Below, one piece after another: positions 46,915 to 55,752 of a DNA stretch of 64,000 bases (the stretch's first letter is position 1; each line of letters opens with the position of its first letter). Where the stretch lies: positions 5,297,501 to 5,361,500 of the forward strand of contig NZ_CP109009.1 in NCBI RefSeq assembly GCF_036226685.1, given 5' to 3'. Both the position numbers and the translations under genes were made by a program. Origin of the DNA: Streptomyces sp. NBC_00690. Lineage in GTDB: Bacteria; Actinomycetota; Actinomycetes; Streptomycetales; Streptomycetaceae. The notes under the pieces are model-generated. The model saw nothing but the letters and a program-made list of their open reading frames with translations. It had not been told where the DNA came from and searched no databases.

Positions 46915-49362
46915 GTGACGGCGTTGGCACGGTGGTGCTATCGGCATCGGCTGGTGGTTCTGGTGTTGTGGGTGGGGGCGCTGTTGGGCCTGGGGGTGGC
47001 CGGAACCGCCGCGGGCACTCACTACTCGAATGTCTTCAGCCTTCCCGACACCGACTCCAAGAAGGCGCTCGACCTGCTGGTCAAGGCGTTCCCGGAGCGG
47101 TCGGGGGACCAGAACACCCTGGTGTGGCGGGTGCAGGACGGCTCGGTGCGGGACGCCCCCGTACGGCAGCGACTGGAGCCTGCCCTCCGGGAGATCGCGG
47201 GGATGCGCGGGGTCGGCGAGGTCATCAGTCCCTACGCACCCGAAGGCGCGATCCAGATCAGCACGGACGGGCGGACCGCGTACGCCCAGATCACCTTCGT
47301 CGACCAGGCGGACGCGGTGCCCAAGGCGCTCGTCCAGGACGTCGTGGACCTCACCGAGGCGGCGGCGGGCGACGGATTGCAGACGGAGATCGGCGGACAG
47401 GCCGTCAAACGCATCCAGGAACCGCCGATGGGCACCGCGGAACTCGTGGGTCTCGGAGCCGCTGCCGTCGTGCTCTTCCTGGCGTTCGGCTCCCTCTTCG
47501 CGATGGCATTGCCCCTGGTCGTCGCCGTGTTCGCGGTCGGTACGGCGATGATGGCGACGATCCTGCTCAGCCATGTGACGGACGTGCCCGAGGTGGGCCC
47601 GCTGCTCGGCTCGCTCATCGGGCTCGGGGTCGGCATCGACTACGCGCTGTTCATCGTCACCCGGCACCGCAAGGGGCTTCTTCGCGGCATGGAGCCGGAG
47701 GAGTCCGCGGTCAATGCGCTCAACACCTCTGGGCGCGCGGTGCTGTTCGCAGGCGGGACGGTGTGCATCGCGCTCGCCGGCATGCTCGTGATGAACCTCC
47801 GCTTCCTGGACGGTGTGGTGATCGCCACCTCGCTCACCGTCGTCCTGAGCGTCCTGGCCGCCGTGACCCTGCTGCCCGCGCTCATGGGGGTGCTCGGACC
47901 GAAGGTGCTCAGCCGTCGGCAGCGTCAGCGGTTGGCCGCGAACGGGCCCGCGCCCGCCGAGGCGAGCGGTCTCGCCGCCCGCTGGTCAGCGATGGTCCAG
48001 CGTCGGCCGCGAGCGATCGGCGCGGTGGCGCTGCTGGTGATGGTGGCCCTGGCGATCCCGGTGTTCTCGCTCCGGCTGGGCGCGACCGACCAGGGCAATC
48101 ACCCGGAGGAATCGACGACGCGCCAGGCGTACGACCTGCTGGCCGACGGCTTCGGCCCCGGCTTCAACGGGCCGCTGCAACTGGTCGCCGACGGTGTCGA
48201 ACCCCGGGCCGTCCAAGAACTCGTGCAACAGGTGAGCAAGACCGAGGGCGTGGCCTTCGCCGCGGCGCTGCCGTCACAGCCGGGCTCGGGGCTGACGGTG
48301 ATCCAGGTGGTGCCGACGACGTCACCGCAGTCCGAGGAGACCGACCGACTGATCGACGTCCTACGGGAGGACGTCATCGCCGAGTCTGGTGAGAAGGTCC
48401 ACGTCGGCGGGGTCACGGCCGTCTTCAAGGACTTCGCGGCCGTGACCAGCGAGCGGCTTCCGTACTTCGTCGCCACGATCATCGTGCTCGGCTTCGTCCT
48501 CCTGATGATCGCCTTCCGATCGATCCTCGTGCCGCTGACCGCCGCGGTGATGAACCTGATCGCCGCAGCCGCATCCTTCGGGGTGCTGGTGGCGATCTTC
48601 CAATGGGGCTACGGAACCGAACTTCTCGGCATCGGCAAGGAAGGGCCGATCACTGCGTTCCTCCCGGTCATCATGTTGTCCCTGCTCTTCGGACTCTCCA
48701 TGGACTACCAGGTCTTCCTGGTCAGCCGGATGCACGAGGAGTGGGTGCACACCAAGGACAACGCCCGGGCCGTGCGGGTGGGACTGGCCGAGACCAGCCG
48801 GGTCATCAACTGCGCCGCCCTGATCATGATCTGTGTCTTCGGTGCCTTCGTCCTCAGCGGTGACATGGAGGCGGGCATGGCCGGCGTGGGGCTGGCGGTC
48901 GCGGTGGCTCTGGATGCGTTCCTGCTGCGGACGGCGCTGGTTCCGGCCGTGATGCATCTGCTCGGACGGTCCAACTGGTGGTTGCCGGCCGTACTGGAGG
49001 CTCGACTTCCCCATCTGGCGGTGGAACCGGGAGACGCCCTGCCCGACGAACCGGCGTCGGCCTCCCGTACGGCGGCGCCCACGACCGGCTCGACCGGCTC
49101 GGTCGTGCACGGGCTCGTCCACACCGGGCGGGGCGAGCCGGTGATGGGCGGTGTGCTCACGCTGGAGTCACCCGACGGCGCACGGATCGACCGGGTGGTG
49201 TCGCTGGCCGACGGCTCGTACATCCTCTCGGCTCCCGAGGGGGGCGCCCACCTTCTGACGGTCACATCGACCGGGCACGAACAGTGGGTGAGGCACGTCG
49301 TCGTCGGCGATGAGCCCCTGGTGCAGGACGTGGTGCTGGCCCCGGTGGGCGCTCGCCACTGA
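46915..49362 (+). CDS. MMPL-family transporter with C-terminal beta-sandwich domain
   Basis: GTG 46915 lies 8 nt after AAGGAG, better than GTG 46909, and gives 815 residues. Two MMPL halves are seen, each with an N-terminal helix, a large external loop and five further helices. The GxxxDY motifs are GLGVGIDYALFIVTRHR and FGLSMDYQVFLVSRMHEEW. It is a proton-driven RND-type exporter of lipids or drugs. Residues about 728-815 form an extra domain with VHGLVHTGRGEPVMGGVLTLESPDG and SLADGSYILSAP, like carboxypeptidase regulatory or CnaB-type modules. Substrate is unknown. Confidence 0.9.
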   Translation: MTALARWCYRHRLVVLVLWVGALLGLGVAGTAAGTHYSNVFSLPDTDSKKALDLLVKAFPERSGDQNTLVWRVQDGSVRDAPVRQRLEPALREIAGMRGVGEVISPYAPEGAIQISTDGRTAYAQITFVDQADAVPKALVQDVVDLTEAAAGDGLQTEIGGQAVKRIQEPPMGTAELVGLGAAAVVLFLAFGSLFAMALPLVVAVFAVGTAMMATILLSHVTDVPEVGPLLGSLIGLGVGIDYALFIVTRHRKGLLRGMEPEESAVNALNTSGRAVLFAGGTVCIALAGMLVMNLRFLDGVVIATSLTVVLSVLAAVTLLPALMGVLGPKVLSRRQRQRLAANGPAPAEASGLAARWSAMVQRRPRAIGAVALLVMVALAIPVFSLRLGATDQGNHPEESTTRQAYDLLADGFGPGFNGPLQLVADGVEPRAVQELVQQVSKTEGVAFAAALPSQPGSGLTVIQVVPTTSPQSEETDRLIDVLREDVIAESGEKVHVGGVTAVFKDFAAVTSERLPYFVATIIVLGFVLLMIAFRSILVPLTAAVMNLIAAAASFGVLVAIFQWGYGTELLGIGKEGPITAFLPVIMLSLLFGLSMDYQVFLVSRMHEEWVHTKDNARAVRVGLAETSRVINCAALIMICVFGAFVLSGDMEAGMAGVGLAVAVALDAFLLRTALVPAVMHLLGRSNWWLPAVLEARLPHLAVEPGDALPDEPASASRTAAPTTGSTGSVVHGLVHTGRGEPVMGGVLTLESPDGARIDRVVSLADGSYILSAPEGGAHLLTVTSTGHEQWVRHVVVGDEPLVQDVVLAPVGARH

Positions 49363-49439
49363 GGAGCAACGGAAAACCGCAGGAGCCACGAAGGAGCCGC
49401 TGAGAAGTAGCCGAGGAGGGGAGTGGCCGGGCGGGCCGG

Positions 49440-50267
49440 TCACTCCTCCCGGTCGGTGCCCGTCCCGATGTCCGTCCCGGTGTCCGCCCTGGTGTCCGGG
49501 GCGGGCGCCTTCCCCCTCGGCGCGGATGCGGTCCGTCGGCGCGGGGCGGGGGCCTTCTCCTTGCGGGCAGCCACGTTCTGCGCCATCCCGGGCAGCAGGT
49601 CCGTCAGCAGTTCGTGCACATCGTGGACGAGGGGCCGCAGCACCCGGAAGCGGGCGAGGGTGATGCCCCGGGCGGTGACCCGCGCACCGCGCACCGCCAG
49701 TTGTCTGCTGCGCTCGTGCCCCTCCGAGCGGTCGAAGACCCAGTAGAGGACGAGCCCCATCTGGGAGAGCCACATCAGCTCGGGGAAGGCATCGGCCAAC
49801 TCATCGGGGACCTTGGCCTTGGCGCCGGCGAGCGTCTGGCGGTGGACGTCGATGGCCTCCTCGCGGGCGGGCTCCGACTCCGGTGAGAACGGGCTGAGCG
49901 GGCTGTCCGGGTCGGCCGCGTTCTTGAAGAACTGGGCCGCGAACTCGTGGTACGGCTCCGCGATGTCCAGCCAGGCCAGCAGCACCCCCGCGAGCCTGGC
50001 CTCCAACTTGGTCTCCCGCTCCAGCACCGGCCGGACGGCGGCCTGGTGCTCGGCCGCGATCCGGTCGTAGAAGCCCTGGATGAGGTGCTCTTTGGAGGAG
50101 AAGTAGTAGTAGGCGTTGCCTACGGAAACCCCCGCTTCCTTGGCGATGGCCCGCATGGTCGTCTTGTCGTAGCCGCGCTCCTGGAACAGCCGGAGCGCGG
50201 TTTCGAGGATGAGCGTCCGGGTCTGTTCGCTCTTCGGGATGCTCTTGGGGGACTTCTCTTCACTCAC
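49440..50267 (-). CDS. TetR/AcrR-family repressor
   Basis: This 275-residue regulator has the TetR N-terminal HTH (TRTLILETALRLFQERGYDKTTMRAIAKEAGVSVGNAYYYFSSKEHLI) and a helical ligand domain. A basic, Pro/Ala-rich tail with Asp-Thr-Gly repeats (DTGTDIGTGTD) is unusual. It is the last gene of a three-gene operon. The two TTGAAC-type palindromes ahead of that operon are its likely operators (inference). Confidence 0.9.
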   Translation of the reverse strand: MSEEKSPKSIPKSEQTRTLILETALRLFQERGYDKTTMRAIAKEAGVSVGNAYYYFSSKEHLIQGFYDRIAAEHQAAVRPVLERETKLEARLAGVLLAWLDIAEPYHEFAAQFFKNAADPDSPLSPFSPESEPAREEAIDVHRQTLAGAKAKVPDELADAFPELMWLSQMGLVLYWVFDRSEGHERSRQLAVRGARVTARGITLARFRVLRPLVHDVHELLTDLLPGMAQNVAARKEKAPAPRRRTASAPRGKAPAPDTRADTGTDIGTGTDREE

Positions 50268-50276
50268 GGTGCGAGC

Positions 50277-50711
50277 CTAGCCGGGCAGTTCGCACTGGTC
50301 GTCGCAGGCTGCCTGCCCGGAACCGTTGCCCGGACCCGCACCGGAGAGCTCGCGGTACTTGGCGGCGGCGAGCATGGTGCCGCGGACGAAGGGCGCTCCG
50401 CTCGGGGTGGCGAGCCAGTGGGCCTTCGGGCGGTGCTCGGCGAGCGCCCACAGACAGACGATCCATGCCGCGGATCCGCTGAAGATCTGGCCCTGGTCGC
50501 CGATGACGGTGATCTCCCGCTGGGTGCGGGCGTGGTCGAGTTCGGGGAACAGCCGCTGCGCCTCCACGGATCCGGCGGGCACCAGGCGCAGCGGTACGAG
50601 TTGGGGTTGGCCCTTGAGCCAGTGCCGCAGATGGACGCAGAGGGAGCAGTTGGCGTCGTAGAGGACGGTCAGCGAGGCGATCGGGGCGTTGGGACGGGGC
50701 TGGCTGGCCAT
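50277..50711 (-). CDS. DUF393 (DCC family) thiol-disulfide oxidoreductase-like protein
   Basis: ATG 50711 with GGAGCG upstream gives 144 residues; a longer reading to 50735 is less likely. The active-site-like motif YDANCSLCVHL fits DxxCxxC, the DCC signature with Ser in place of the usual Pro. The body has VPLRLVPAGS and AWIVCLWAL. A short C-terminal Cys-rich tail (ACDDQC) is odd. The gene is middle in the operon, 4 nt after the membrane protein gene and 9 nt before tetR. Redox activity is presumed from the family, not shown. Confidence 0.82.
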   Translation of the reverse strand: MASQPRPNAPIASLTVLYDANCSLCVHLRHWLKGQPQLVPLRLVPAGSVEAQRLFPELDHARTQREITVIGDQGQIFSGSAAWIVCLWALAEHRPKAHWLATPSGAPFVRGTMLAAAKYRELSGAGPGNGSGQAACDDQCELPG

Positions 50712-50715
50712 GGGG

Positions 50716-51165
50716 TCACGCTCCGGCCCTGGCACGGCCGCCGTCGTTGGGGGGCGGGGTGCGGTCGGCCGGGTTGGTCCAGCCCTGCGGGCTCACCGGC
50801 GGGATCTGCTCGCGCTCCATCACACCGCGCCTGCGGATCTTGTTGAGGACGTAGACGTTGCCGAGGTGCATCACACCGAGGACCAGCAGCACCACGCCGA
50901 GCTTCACCGAGAGGGCGTCGAAGAGTTCCCGGGCGTTGTCGACGGTTTCGGCGACCCGCAGGTAGAGGGCGACGAAGCCCAGGTTCACCAAGTAGAAGCC
51001 GACGACGAGGAGATGGTTCACGGCTTCGGCCAACTTCTCGTTGCCGTGCATGACGTCCGACAGGAAGATCCGCCCGTTCTTGCTGAGCGTGCGGGCCACC
51101 CAGATCGTCAGGGCCACGCTGATCAGCAGATAGACGATGTACGCGACCACATTGAGGTCGTCCAT
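50716..51165 (-). CDS. three-to-four-helix membrane protein, first gene of the tetR operon
   Basis: ATG 51165 follows AAGGAG by 8-9 nt, so the upstream in-frame start at 51237, inside an operator, is rejected. The 149-residue protein has TM helices around 5-28, 55-80 and 92-115, and a C-terminal polar tail with two arginine-rich patches. No motif is recognised. Its position suggests it is the main target of the TetR repressor. Confidence 0.78.
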   Translation of the reverse strand: MDDLNVVAYIVYLLISVALTIWVARTLSKNGRIFLSDVMHGNEKLAEAVNHLLVVGFYLVNLGFVALYLRVAETVDNARELFDALSVKLGVVLLVLGVMHLGNVYVLNKIRRRGVMEREQIPPVSPQGWTNPADRTPPPNDGGRARAGA

Positions 51166-51177
51166 GCCACACGCTCC

Positions 51178-51191
51178 TTGAACACGTTCAA
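51178..51191. promoter_or_regulatory. TetR-type operator O1, TTGAACACGTTCAA
   Basis: A 6-2-6 palindrome overlapping the start of AAGGAG in the 5' leader of the membrane gene, 12 nt before ATG 51165. Binding here would block transcript elongation or ribosome access. Confidence 0.75.
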
Positions 51192-51200
51192 AAGTGCTGA

Positions 51201-51237
51201 CGGGATTGAATGTAGACCTGTTTTTGAACATGTTCAA
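51201..51237 (-). promoter_or_regulatory. promoter of the membrane protein - DCC - tetR operon
   Basis: On the minus strand TTGAAC (51237-51232) and TACATT (51214-51209) are separated by exactly 17 nt, a good vegetative-type promoter. The -35 lies inside operator O2. Confidence 0.65.
51224..51237. promoter_or_regulatory. TetR-type operator O2, TTGAACATGTTCAA
   Basis: A perfect 14-bp palindrome centred 46 bp from O1 and overlapping the -35 of the minus-strand operon. It also lies 63 nt before the divergent hydrolase start, so it may control both genes. Confidence 0.8.
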
Positions 51238-51286
51238 GTGAGTCTGGTGAGTGGAAAACTCAAGAGCGCCGACCTAGGTGTGGGCT

Positions 51287-51292
51287 TAATGT
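51287..51292 (+). promoter_or_regulatory. candidate -10 for a leaderless hydrolase mRNA
   Basis: TAATGT ends 7 nt before GTG 51300, and no ribosome site lies upstream of the GTG. The -35 is unclear. Confidence 0.35.
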
Positions 51293-51299
51293 CAGCCCG

Positions 51300-52112
51300 G
51301 TGAACCTGACATATGACCTGGCCGGCACCGGCCCCACCGTTCTGCTCCTGCACTCCACCGTCTGCGACCGCCGCATGTGGGACCCCCAATGGCAGGCCCT
51401 CGTAGACGCGGGCTGGCAGGTCATCCGCTGCGACTTCCGTGGGTACGGGGAGACTCCCGCGGGTCGCGGCCCCTACAGCGACGCGGACGACGTCCTGGCG
51501 CTCCTGGACGAACTCCACATCGACCAGGCCGCGCTGGTCGGCTCCTCCTACGGCGGGCGGATCGCCCTGGAGACCGCGGCCCTGGCCCCCAAGCGGGTCA
51601 CCGCCCTCGCCCTGCTCTGTGCCGGGCTGCCCGACATGGGTGCCAGCCCCGAACTCGTCGCGTTCGACGAGAGGGAGACGGAACTCTTCGAGGCCAACGA
51701 TCTGTCCGGCGCGGCTGAACTCAACGGCCGCACCTGGCTCGGCCCCGACGCGAGCCCCGCGGCCCACTCAGCGGTGCGCCAGATGCAGCAGCACGCCTTC
51801 GAGGTGCAGGACGCAGCCGCCCATGAACACGGTGAGCACTACGGCGACCGGGACTTCGACCCCCAGACCCTCACCGCGGTGACCGCGCCCGCGCTCGTCG
51901 CCTTCGGCGCCCACGACCTGCCCGACTTCCGTGCCACCGCGCGCCGTCTGGCCTCGCTGCTCCCCTCGGCCGAACTAAGGGAGTTGGCCTGGGCCGGTCA
52001 TCTGCCCGCACTGGAACGCCCGGACGAGACCACCGGGCTGCTGCTGGACTTCCTGCGCACGCACCACCGCCCCGAGCCCGCCCGGACGGCTCCACCTGTC
52101 GACCGCCCCTGA
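51300..52112 (+). CDS. alpha/beta hydrolase
   Basis: The 270-residue enzyme has the oxyanion region LLLHSTVCDRRMW, the nucleophile elbow GSSYGG with catalytic Ser, an Asp in FGAHDLPD and a His in AWAGHLPALERP. It is soluble and has no signal peptide. Lid residues are those of small esterase/lactonase-type members. GTG 51300 is probably leaderless. It is divergent from the TetR operon and may be under the same repressor. Confidence 0.88.
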   Translation: MNLTYDLAGTGPTVLLLHSTVCDRRMWDPQWQALVDAGWQVIRCDFRGYGETPAGRGPYSDADDVLALLDELHIDQAALVGSSYGGRIALETAALAPKRVTALALLCAGLPDMGASPELVAFDERETELFEANDLSGAAELNGRTWLGPDASPAAHSAVRQMQQHAFEVQDAAAHEHGEHYGDRDFDPQTLTAVTAPALVAFGAHDLPDFRATARRLASLLPSAELRELAWAGHLPALERPDETTGLLLDFLRTHHRPEPARTAPPVDRP

Positions 52113-52167
52113 CCGGGGCGCCCCACTCCGATCGGCGTTGTCAGTGGGCCCGACTACCGTCGTTCGC

Positions 52168-52464
52168 ATGGGACTGGTGACCTTCGTCGACGAGACGACA
52201 ACAGGTGAACGACTGGGCTCCGTGGGCGTCGTGGTCGCCGAGGAGCGGCTGCCGCTCGGGGAGCTCATTCGACGACGGGTGAGACAGGAGGCCCCCGGCG
52301 ATGACGTGGACGCCGCCTGCGAGCGCGCCATCAAGGCATTCGGCCGCAACGGCTTCCTGGTGCTCGTGGGAGAGCGGCAGATATCCGAGCTCGACGAGGT
52401 CGTCTGTCTCGCGAAGACGACCGAAGTCACCTTCCTCAAGCTCGTTCCCCTGGTCGGTGGCTGA
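52168..52464 (+). CDS. 98-residue protein resembling a ubiquitin-like beta-grasp, ending Gly-Gly
   Basis: ATG 52168 yields 98 residues that end LVPLVGG followed directly by the stop. Read by eye, the order is strand (1-7), turn, strand (17-24), helix (30-58), strand (63-67) and a last strand (86-93). The C-terminal third is similar in spacing to ubiquitin, with a Gly after the third strand, a connecting segment, then a T-x-V-x-x-L-x-L strand and GG. The stop overlaps the DUF4132 ATG by one nt (TGATG), so the two are coupled. No E1, protease or ligase gene is in the window. The fold and the tag role are inference; it may be an unrelated small protein. Confidence 0.6.
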   Translation: MGLVTFVDETTTGERLGSVGVVVAEERLPLGELIRRRVRQEAPGDDVDAACERAIKAFGRNGFLVLVGERQISELDEVVCLAKTTEVTFLKLVPLVGG

Positions 52465-54944
52465 TGCAGAACTGGCAATCGGCTTACGCCGACATCATGG
52501 CCGTCCGCGCGGCCATCGCCGCGGGGGACCTTCCCGAGCTCGCCGACCTGCTCGTCCAGATCGGCACCCGGGAGAGCAACCAATGGCCGGGCGACCGGGC
52601 CTCCATGCTCAAACGGACGAGTGAACTGCCCGAAGACCAGCGCCAGGAGCTGGCCCGGCACTGGATCAGCCGCTATCACGAGGGGGCCGACACCGCAGTG
52701 GCCCTCAGCGTCATGATCACTCTGATCCGTACCGCCGACCCCGGCGCCGAACTGCTCGAAGTCGAGCGCCAGGAGCGGATCGAGCGCCTCTCCCAGGACA
52801 CCGACTGCTACGACGCCCACCAGTTGGTGGAGCTCATCCGAGCCGAGCAGAAGGCAGGCCGCCGCCTGCCCGGGCCCTTCGTCGCCATGGTCCGACGCTC
52901 CCGACTGGCCGCCTACTGGTCCGAGGACCCTCTCGACGACATCCTTGGTGAGCTGACCGAGCCCGTGCTCAACCCGGGCGAGGCATGGGCGGACCGAGCC
53001 CTCGCCGACGCCGCGACCTGGGGGGAGCCCGGGCGACTGCTGCTCCAGCGGCTCCTGGCAGCCAGGTCCGCGAAACCCACCCGTGCGTGGGAGCGGGCCG
53101 TCCGCGCCCTGGTGGCGGAGATCGGCCCGGGGACCGTCCGGACCGCGGCGCTGGCCTGGTTGGGACTGGTCGGCAGCCCCCGGACGCTCCCGCTCAGAAT
53201 CAGGTACGGATCGGACCAGGAGTACGACGCCTACAACGCCGACGCACTGCGCGGTCTCGCTTGGCTCGCCTCCCTGGTGGAACCGGGGCAGGACACCGTG
53301 CGTGCCCTGGGCGCACTGGTCACGACCTCGTTGCGCAAGCTCCCCGACATAGGACCCAGGAGCCCCAAGGTCGCCAATGCGGCCGTCGTCGCGCTCTCCC
53401 GCACGGAAGGCGAAGCAGCCCTCGCCGAACTGGCCCGACTGTCCACCCGGGTCGTCTACAAGCCCACGCTGAAGATGATCGGCACCGCCCTCGACTCACG
53501 CGCGGAGGACGCCGGCATCTCCCGGGAGGAGATCGAGGAGCTCAGCACCCCCACGTACGGACTGACCACGGTCGGGCGCGGTGAGCGGGCCGTCGGGGAC
53601 GCCACCGCCCTGCTGGAGGTGCGCGGAAGCAAGACACTGCTCTCCTGGCGGACCGCCGCGGGACGGATCGTGAAGAGCCCGCCCGCCGCGGTCAAGAGCG
53701 CCTTCGCGGAGGAGGTCAAGGAGATCAGGGCCGCCGCCAAGGACATCGACAAGATGCTCACCGCACAGTCCGAGCGGCTGGACCGACAGTTCCTCGCCCG
53801 CCGCAGCTGGCCGCAGGGCCGTTGGCGCGAACGCATCCTGGACCACCCACTGGTGGGGACGCTCGCGCGCAGACTGATCTGGACCGTCGACGGTGTGAGC
53901 GCCGCCCTGGACGGCACGGAACTGCGCACGGCCGACGGCGAGCGGGTGAGTGCCGACCCGAGCGCGACCGTCACCCTCTGGCACCCGGTGGGACGCCCCG
54001 ATGCCGAAGCCGCGGCCTGGCGGCACTGGTTGGAGGACCGGGAGATCACCCAGCCGTTCAAGCAGGCCCACCGGGAGACCTACCCCCTCACCGACGTCGA
54101 GCGCACCACCGGGAACTACTCCAACCGCTTCGCCGGCCACTTCCTACGGCAGTACCAGTTCCACGCACTGGCCGCGGCCCGCGGATGGACCTCCAAGCTG
54201 AGACTGTGCGTCGACGACGTCGCACCGCCCCCCTACAAGGAACTGCCCCTGTGGGGGCTGCGCGCCGAGTTCTGGATCGAGAGCGTGGGCGGCCCGGAGG
54301 ACGGCGACCTCAGCTCCTCGGGCGCCTACCAGCGCATCGCCACCGATCAGGTCCGCTTCTACCCCCTGGAAGCCGCGCACAACTGGGCCCACGTCGGTGG
54401 TGGCGCCTATGCGCAGCGCGCCTACTGGCGCAAGGACGGGGCTCCGATACTCGACCCGCTGCCGCTGCACGCCGTACCCGAACTGGTCCTCTCCGAAGTC
54501 CTGCGGGACGTGGACCTCTTCGTCGGCGTGGCGTCCGTCGGCAACGACCCCACCTGGCAGGACGGCGGACCGGGCGGCCACTTTCGCGACTACTGGCAGT
54601 CCTTCGCCTTCGGTGACCTGTCCCGCACCGCCCAGGCGCGCGGCGAACTGCTCACCCGACTGCTTCCCCGGCTCGCGATCGGAGACCGCTGCACCGTGGA
54701 GGGTCGGTTCCTCCACGTGCGGGGCGAACTCCACACGTACCGCATCCATCTGGGGTCGGGAAACATCCTGATCGCTCCGATGGACCGCTACCTCTGCATC
54801 GTGCCGGGGGCCCGGGTCGGTGCGACGGACAGCGGATATCTGCCGTTCGAGGGGGACAACACCCTCGCGGTGATTCTCAGCAAGGCGATGCTGCTGGCCA
54901 ACGATAAGGAGATCACCGACCCGACGATCACCACCCAGCTGTGA
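52464..54944 (+). CDS. DUF4132 domain protein
   Basis: The 826-residue protein has a helical N-terminal two thirds, with repeated Ala/Leu-rich pairs of helices as in HEAT-type arrays (about 150-360). A C-terminal DUF4132 (MolR-type) domain of about 400 residues includes WRERILDHPLVGTLARRLIWTV, QAHRETYPLTDVE, NRFAGHFLRQYQFHALAAARGW and HIGSGNILIAP-like segments. Function of DUF4132 is unknown. It starts on the last base of the ubiquitin-like gene stop. A 16-bp terminator ends the transcript. No membrane segment is seen. Confidence 0.85.
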   Translation: MQNWQSAYADIMAVRAAIAAGDLPELADLLVQIGTRESNQWPGDRASMLKRTSELPEDQRQELARHWISRYHEGADTAVALSVMITLIRTADPGAELLEVERQERIERLSQDTDCYDAHQLVELIRAEQKAGRRLPGPFVAMVRRSRLAAYWSEDPLDDILGELTEPVLNPGEAWADRALADAATWGEPGRLLLQRLLAARSAKPTRAWERAVRALVAEIGPGTVRTAALAWLGLVGSPRTLPLRIRYGSDQEYDAYNADALRGLAWLASLVEPGQDTVRALGALVTTSLRKLPDIGPRSPKVANAAVVALSRTEGEAALAELARLSTRVVYKPTLKMIGTALDSRAEDAGISREEIEELSTPTYGLTTVGRGERAVGDATALLEVRGSKTLLSWRTAAGRIVKSPPAAVKSAFAEEVKEIRAAAKDIDKMLTAQSERLDRQFLARRSWPQGRWRERILDHPLVGTLARRLIWTVDGVSAALDGTELRTADGERVSADPSATVTLWHPVGRPDAEAAAWRHWLEDREITQPFKQAHRETYPLTDVERTTGNYSNRFAGHFLRQYQFHALAAARGWTSKLRLCVDDVAPPPYKELPLWGLRAEFWIESVGGPEDGDLSSSGAYQRIATDQVRFYPLEAAHNWAHVGGGAYAQRAYWRKDGAPILDPLPLHAVPELVLSEVLRDVDLFVGVASVGNDPTWQDGGPGGHFRDYWQSFAFGDLSRTAQARGELLTRLLPRLAIGDRCTVEGRFLHVRGELHTYRIHLGSGNILIAPMDRYLCIVPGARVGATDSGYLPFEGDNTLAVILSKAMLLANDKEITDPTITTQL

Positions 54945-54984
54945 CACCTGCCCCGAGCGGGCGGCCTGGGGCCGGGAGCGGACA

Positions 54985-55025
54985 TGGGTGGGGGCAGACG
55001 CCCGAAGGCCGTCTGCCCCCACCCA
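54985..55025. terminator. 16-bp perfect bidirectional terminator
   Basis: TGGGTGGGGGCAGACG (54985-55000) and CGTCTGCCCCCACCCA (55010-55025) pair fully around a 9-nt loop, between the DUF4132 gene and the convergent membrane gene. It is one of the two longest perfect stems in the window. Confidence 0.93.
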
Positions 55026-55049
55026 CACAAGCTCCCCCGTACGGTGCCG

Positions 55050-55574
55050 CTAGAGACTGCTCACCGAGCGGGCGTAGTTGATCTGCCCCATGATCTCCTG
55101 GAACGCATAGGGGCTGTGCACCGGAATCATCGTCGCGTGGTGCTTGCCCCCGCTCGCCACCGTCACCTGGACGAAGCCCGTCGTCTTGCGCTCCTTGATC
55201 AGCAGGAAGAGCAGACCCAACAGACAGGCCAGGGCGAAGACGATCGCCAGCACCACCGCGTACGTCGGAATCTTCTCCTCGGTGCGCGACATGTCCGTGG
55301 CGTTCCAGACGGCGCCCCTCAGCGGCATCGGCCCGGCCGGCGTGATGATCGACTCGCTCATCACCGTGATGTCACCGATCGCCAACAGCGGGGTCCCGCC
55401 CGTCGGCGGACCGTGCACGGGCACCGGGACCCCTGCCGGCTGGGTCTGGGAGTAGCCCGCAGGCTGGTGCGGGTAGCCGTATCCCGGAGTGTCATGTGGG
55501 TATCCATAGGGCTGTGTGGGCCCCCACTGGTACTCGGGCTCGCCCTCCGCCGCGTATGGATTCGGCTCGGTCAT
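55050..55574 (-). CDS. single-TM protein with Pro/Tyr-rich N-terminus
   Basis: ATG 55574 follows GGGGAAACCAAG and gives 174 residues; the longer reading to 55673 crosses the sdh terminator. Residues 1-65 are Pro/Gly/Tyr/Gln-rich. A 25-residue segment (ITVMSESIITPAGPMPL) precedes one TM helix near 112-137 (TYAVVLAIVFALACLLGLLFLLI). A basic C-terminal domain follows with VQVTVASGGKHHATMIPV. The family is known to me only as a streptomycete membrane protein. It lies downstream of sdhB but has its own leader after a terminator. Confidence 0.75.
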   Translation of the reverse strand: MTEPNPYAAEGEPEYQWGPTQPYGYPHDTPGYGYPHQPAGYSQTQPAGVPVPVHGPPTGGTPLLAIGDITVMSESIITPAGPMPLRGAVWNATDMSRTEEKIPTYAVVLAIVFALACLLGLLFLLIKERKTTGFVQVTVASGGKHHATMIPVHSPYAFQEIMGQINYARSVSSL

Positions 55575-55677
55575 CTTGGTTTCCCCGCTTCCCGCTGCAA
55601 CACATACAGACGTTCCCACGATCCTGCCAGGTCTCGCCGCACTCGGTGAAGTCCGTACCGGTAACGGTGCCAAGGGC

Positions 55678-55710
55678 GAAGGCCCCGGTCCGCAGGGAAC
55701 CGGAGCCTTC
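55678..55710 (-). terminator. sdhCDAB terminator hairpin
   Basis: GAAGGC-c-CCGGT (55678-55689) and ACCGG-a-GCCTTC (55699-55710) form an 11-bp stem with one mismatch, 43 nt past the sdhB stop. Confidence 0.7.
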
Positions 55711-55752
55711 GAGATCCCGGAAGCGCGTCCGGGAGGCAGATATGACGTTCGA

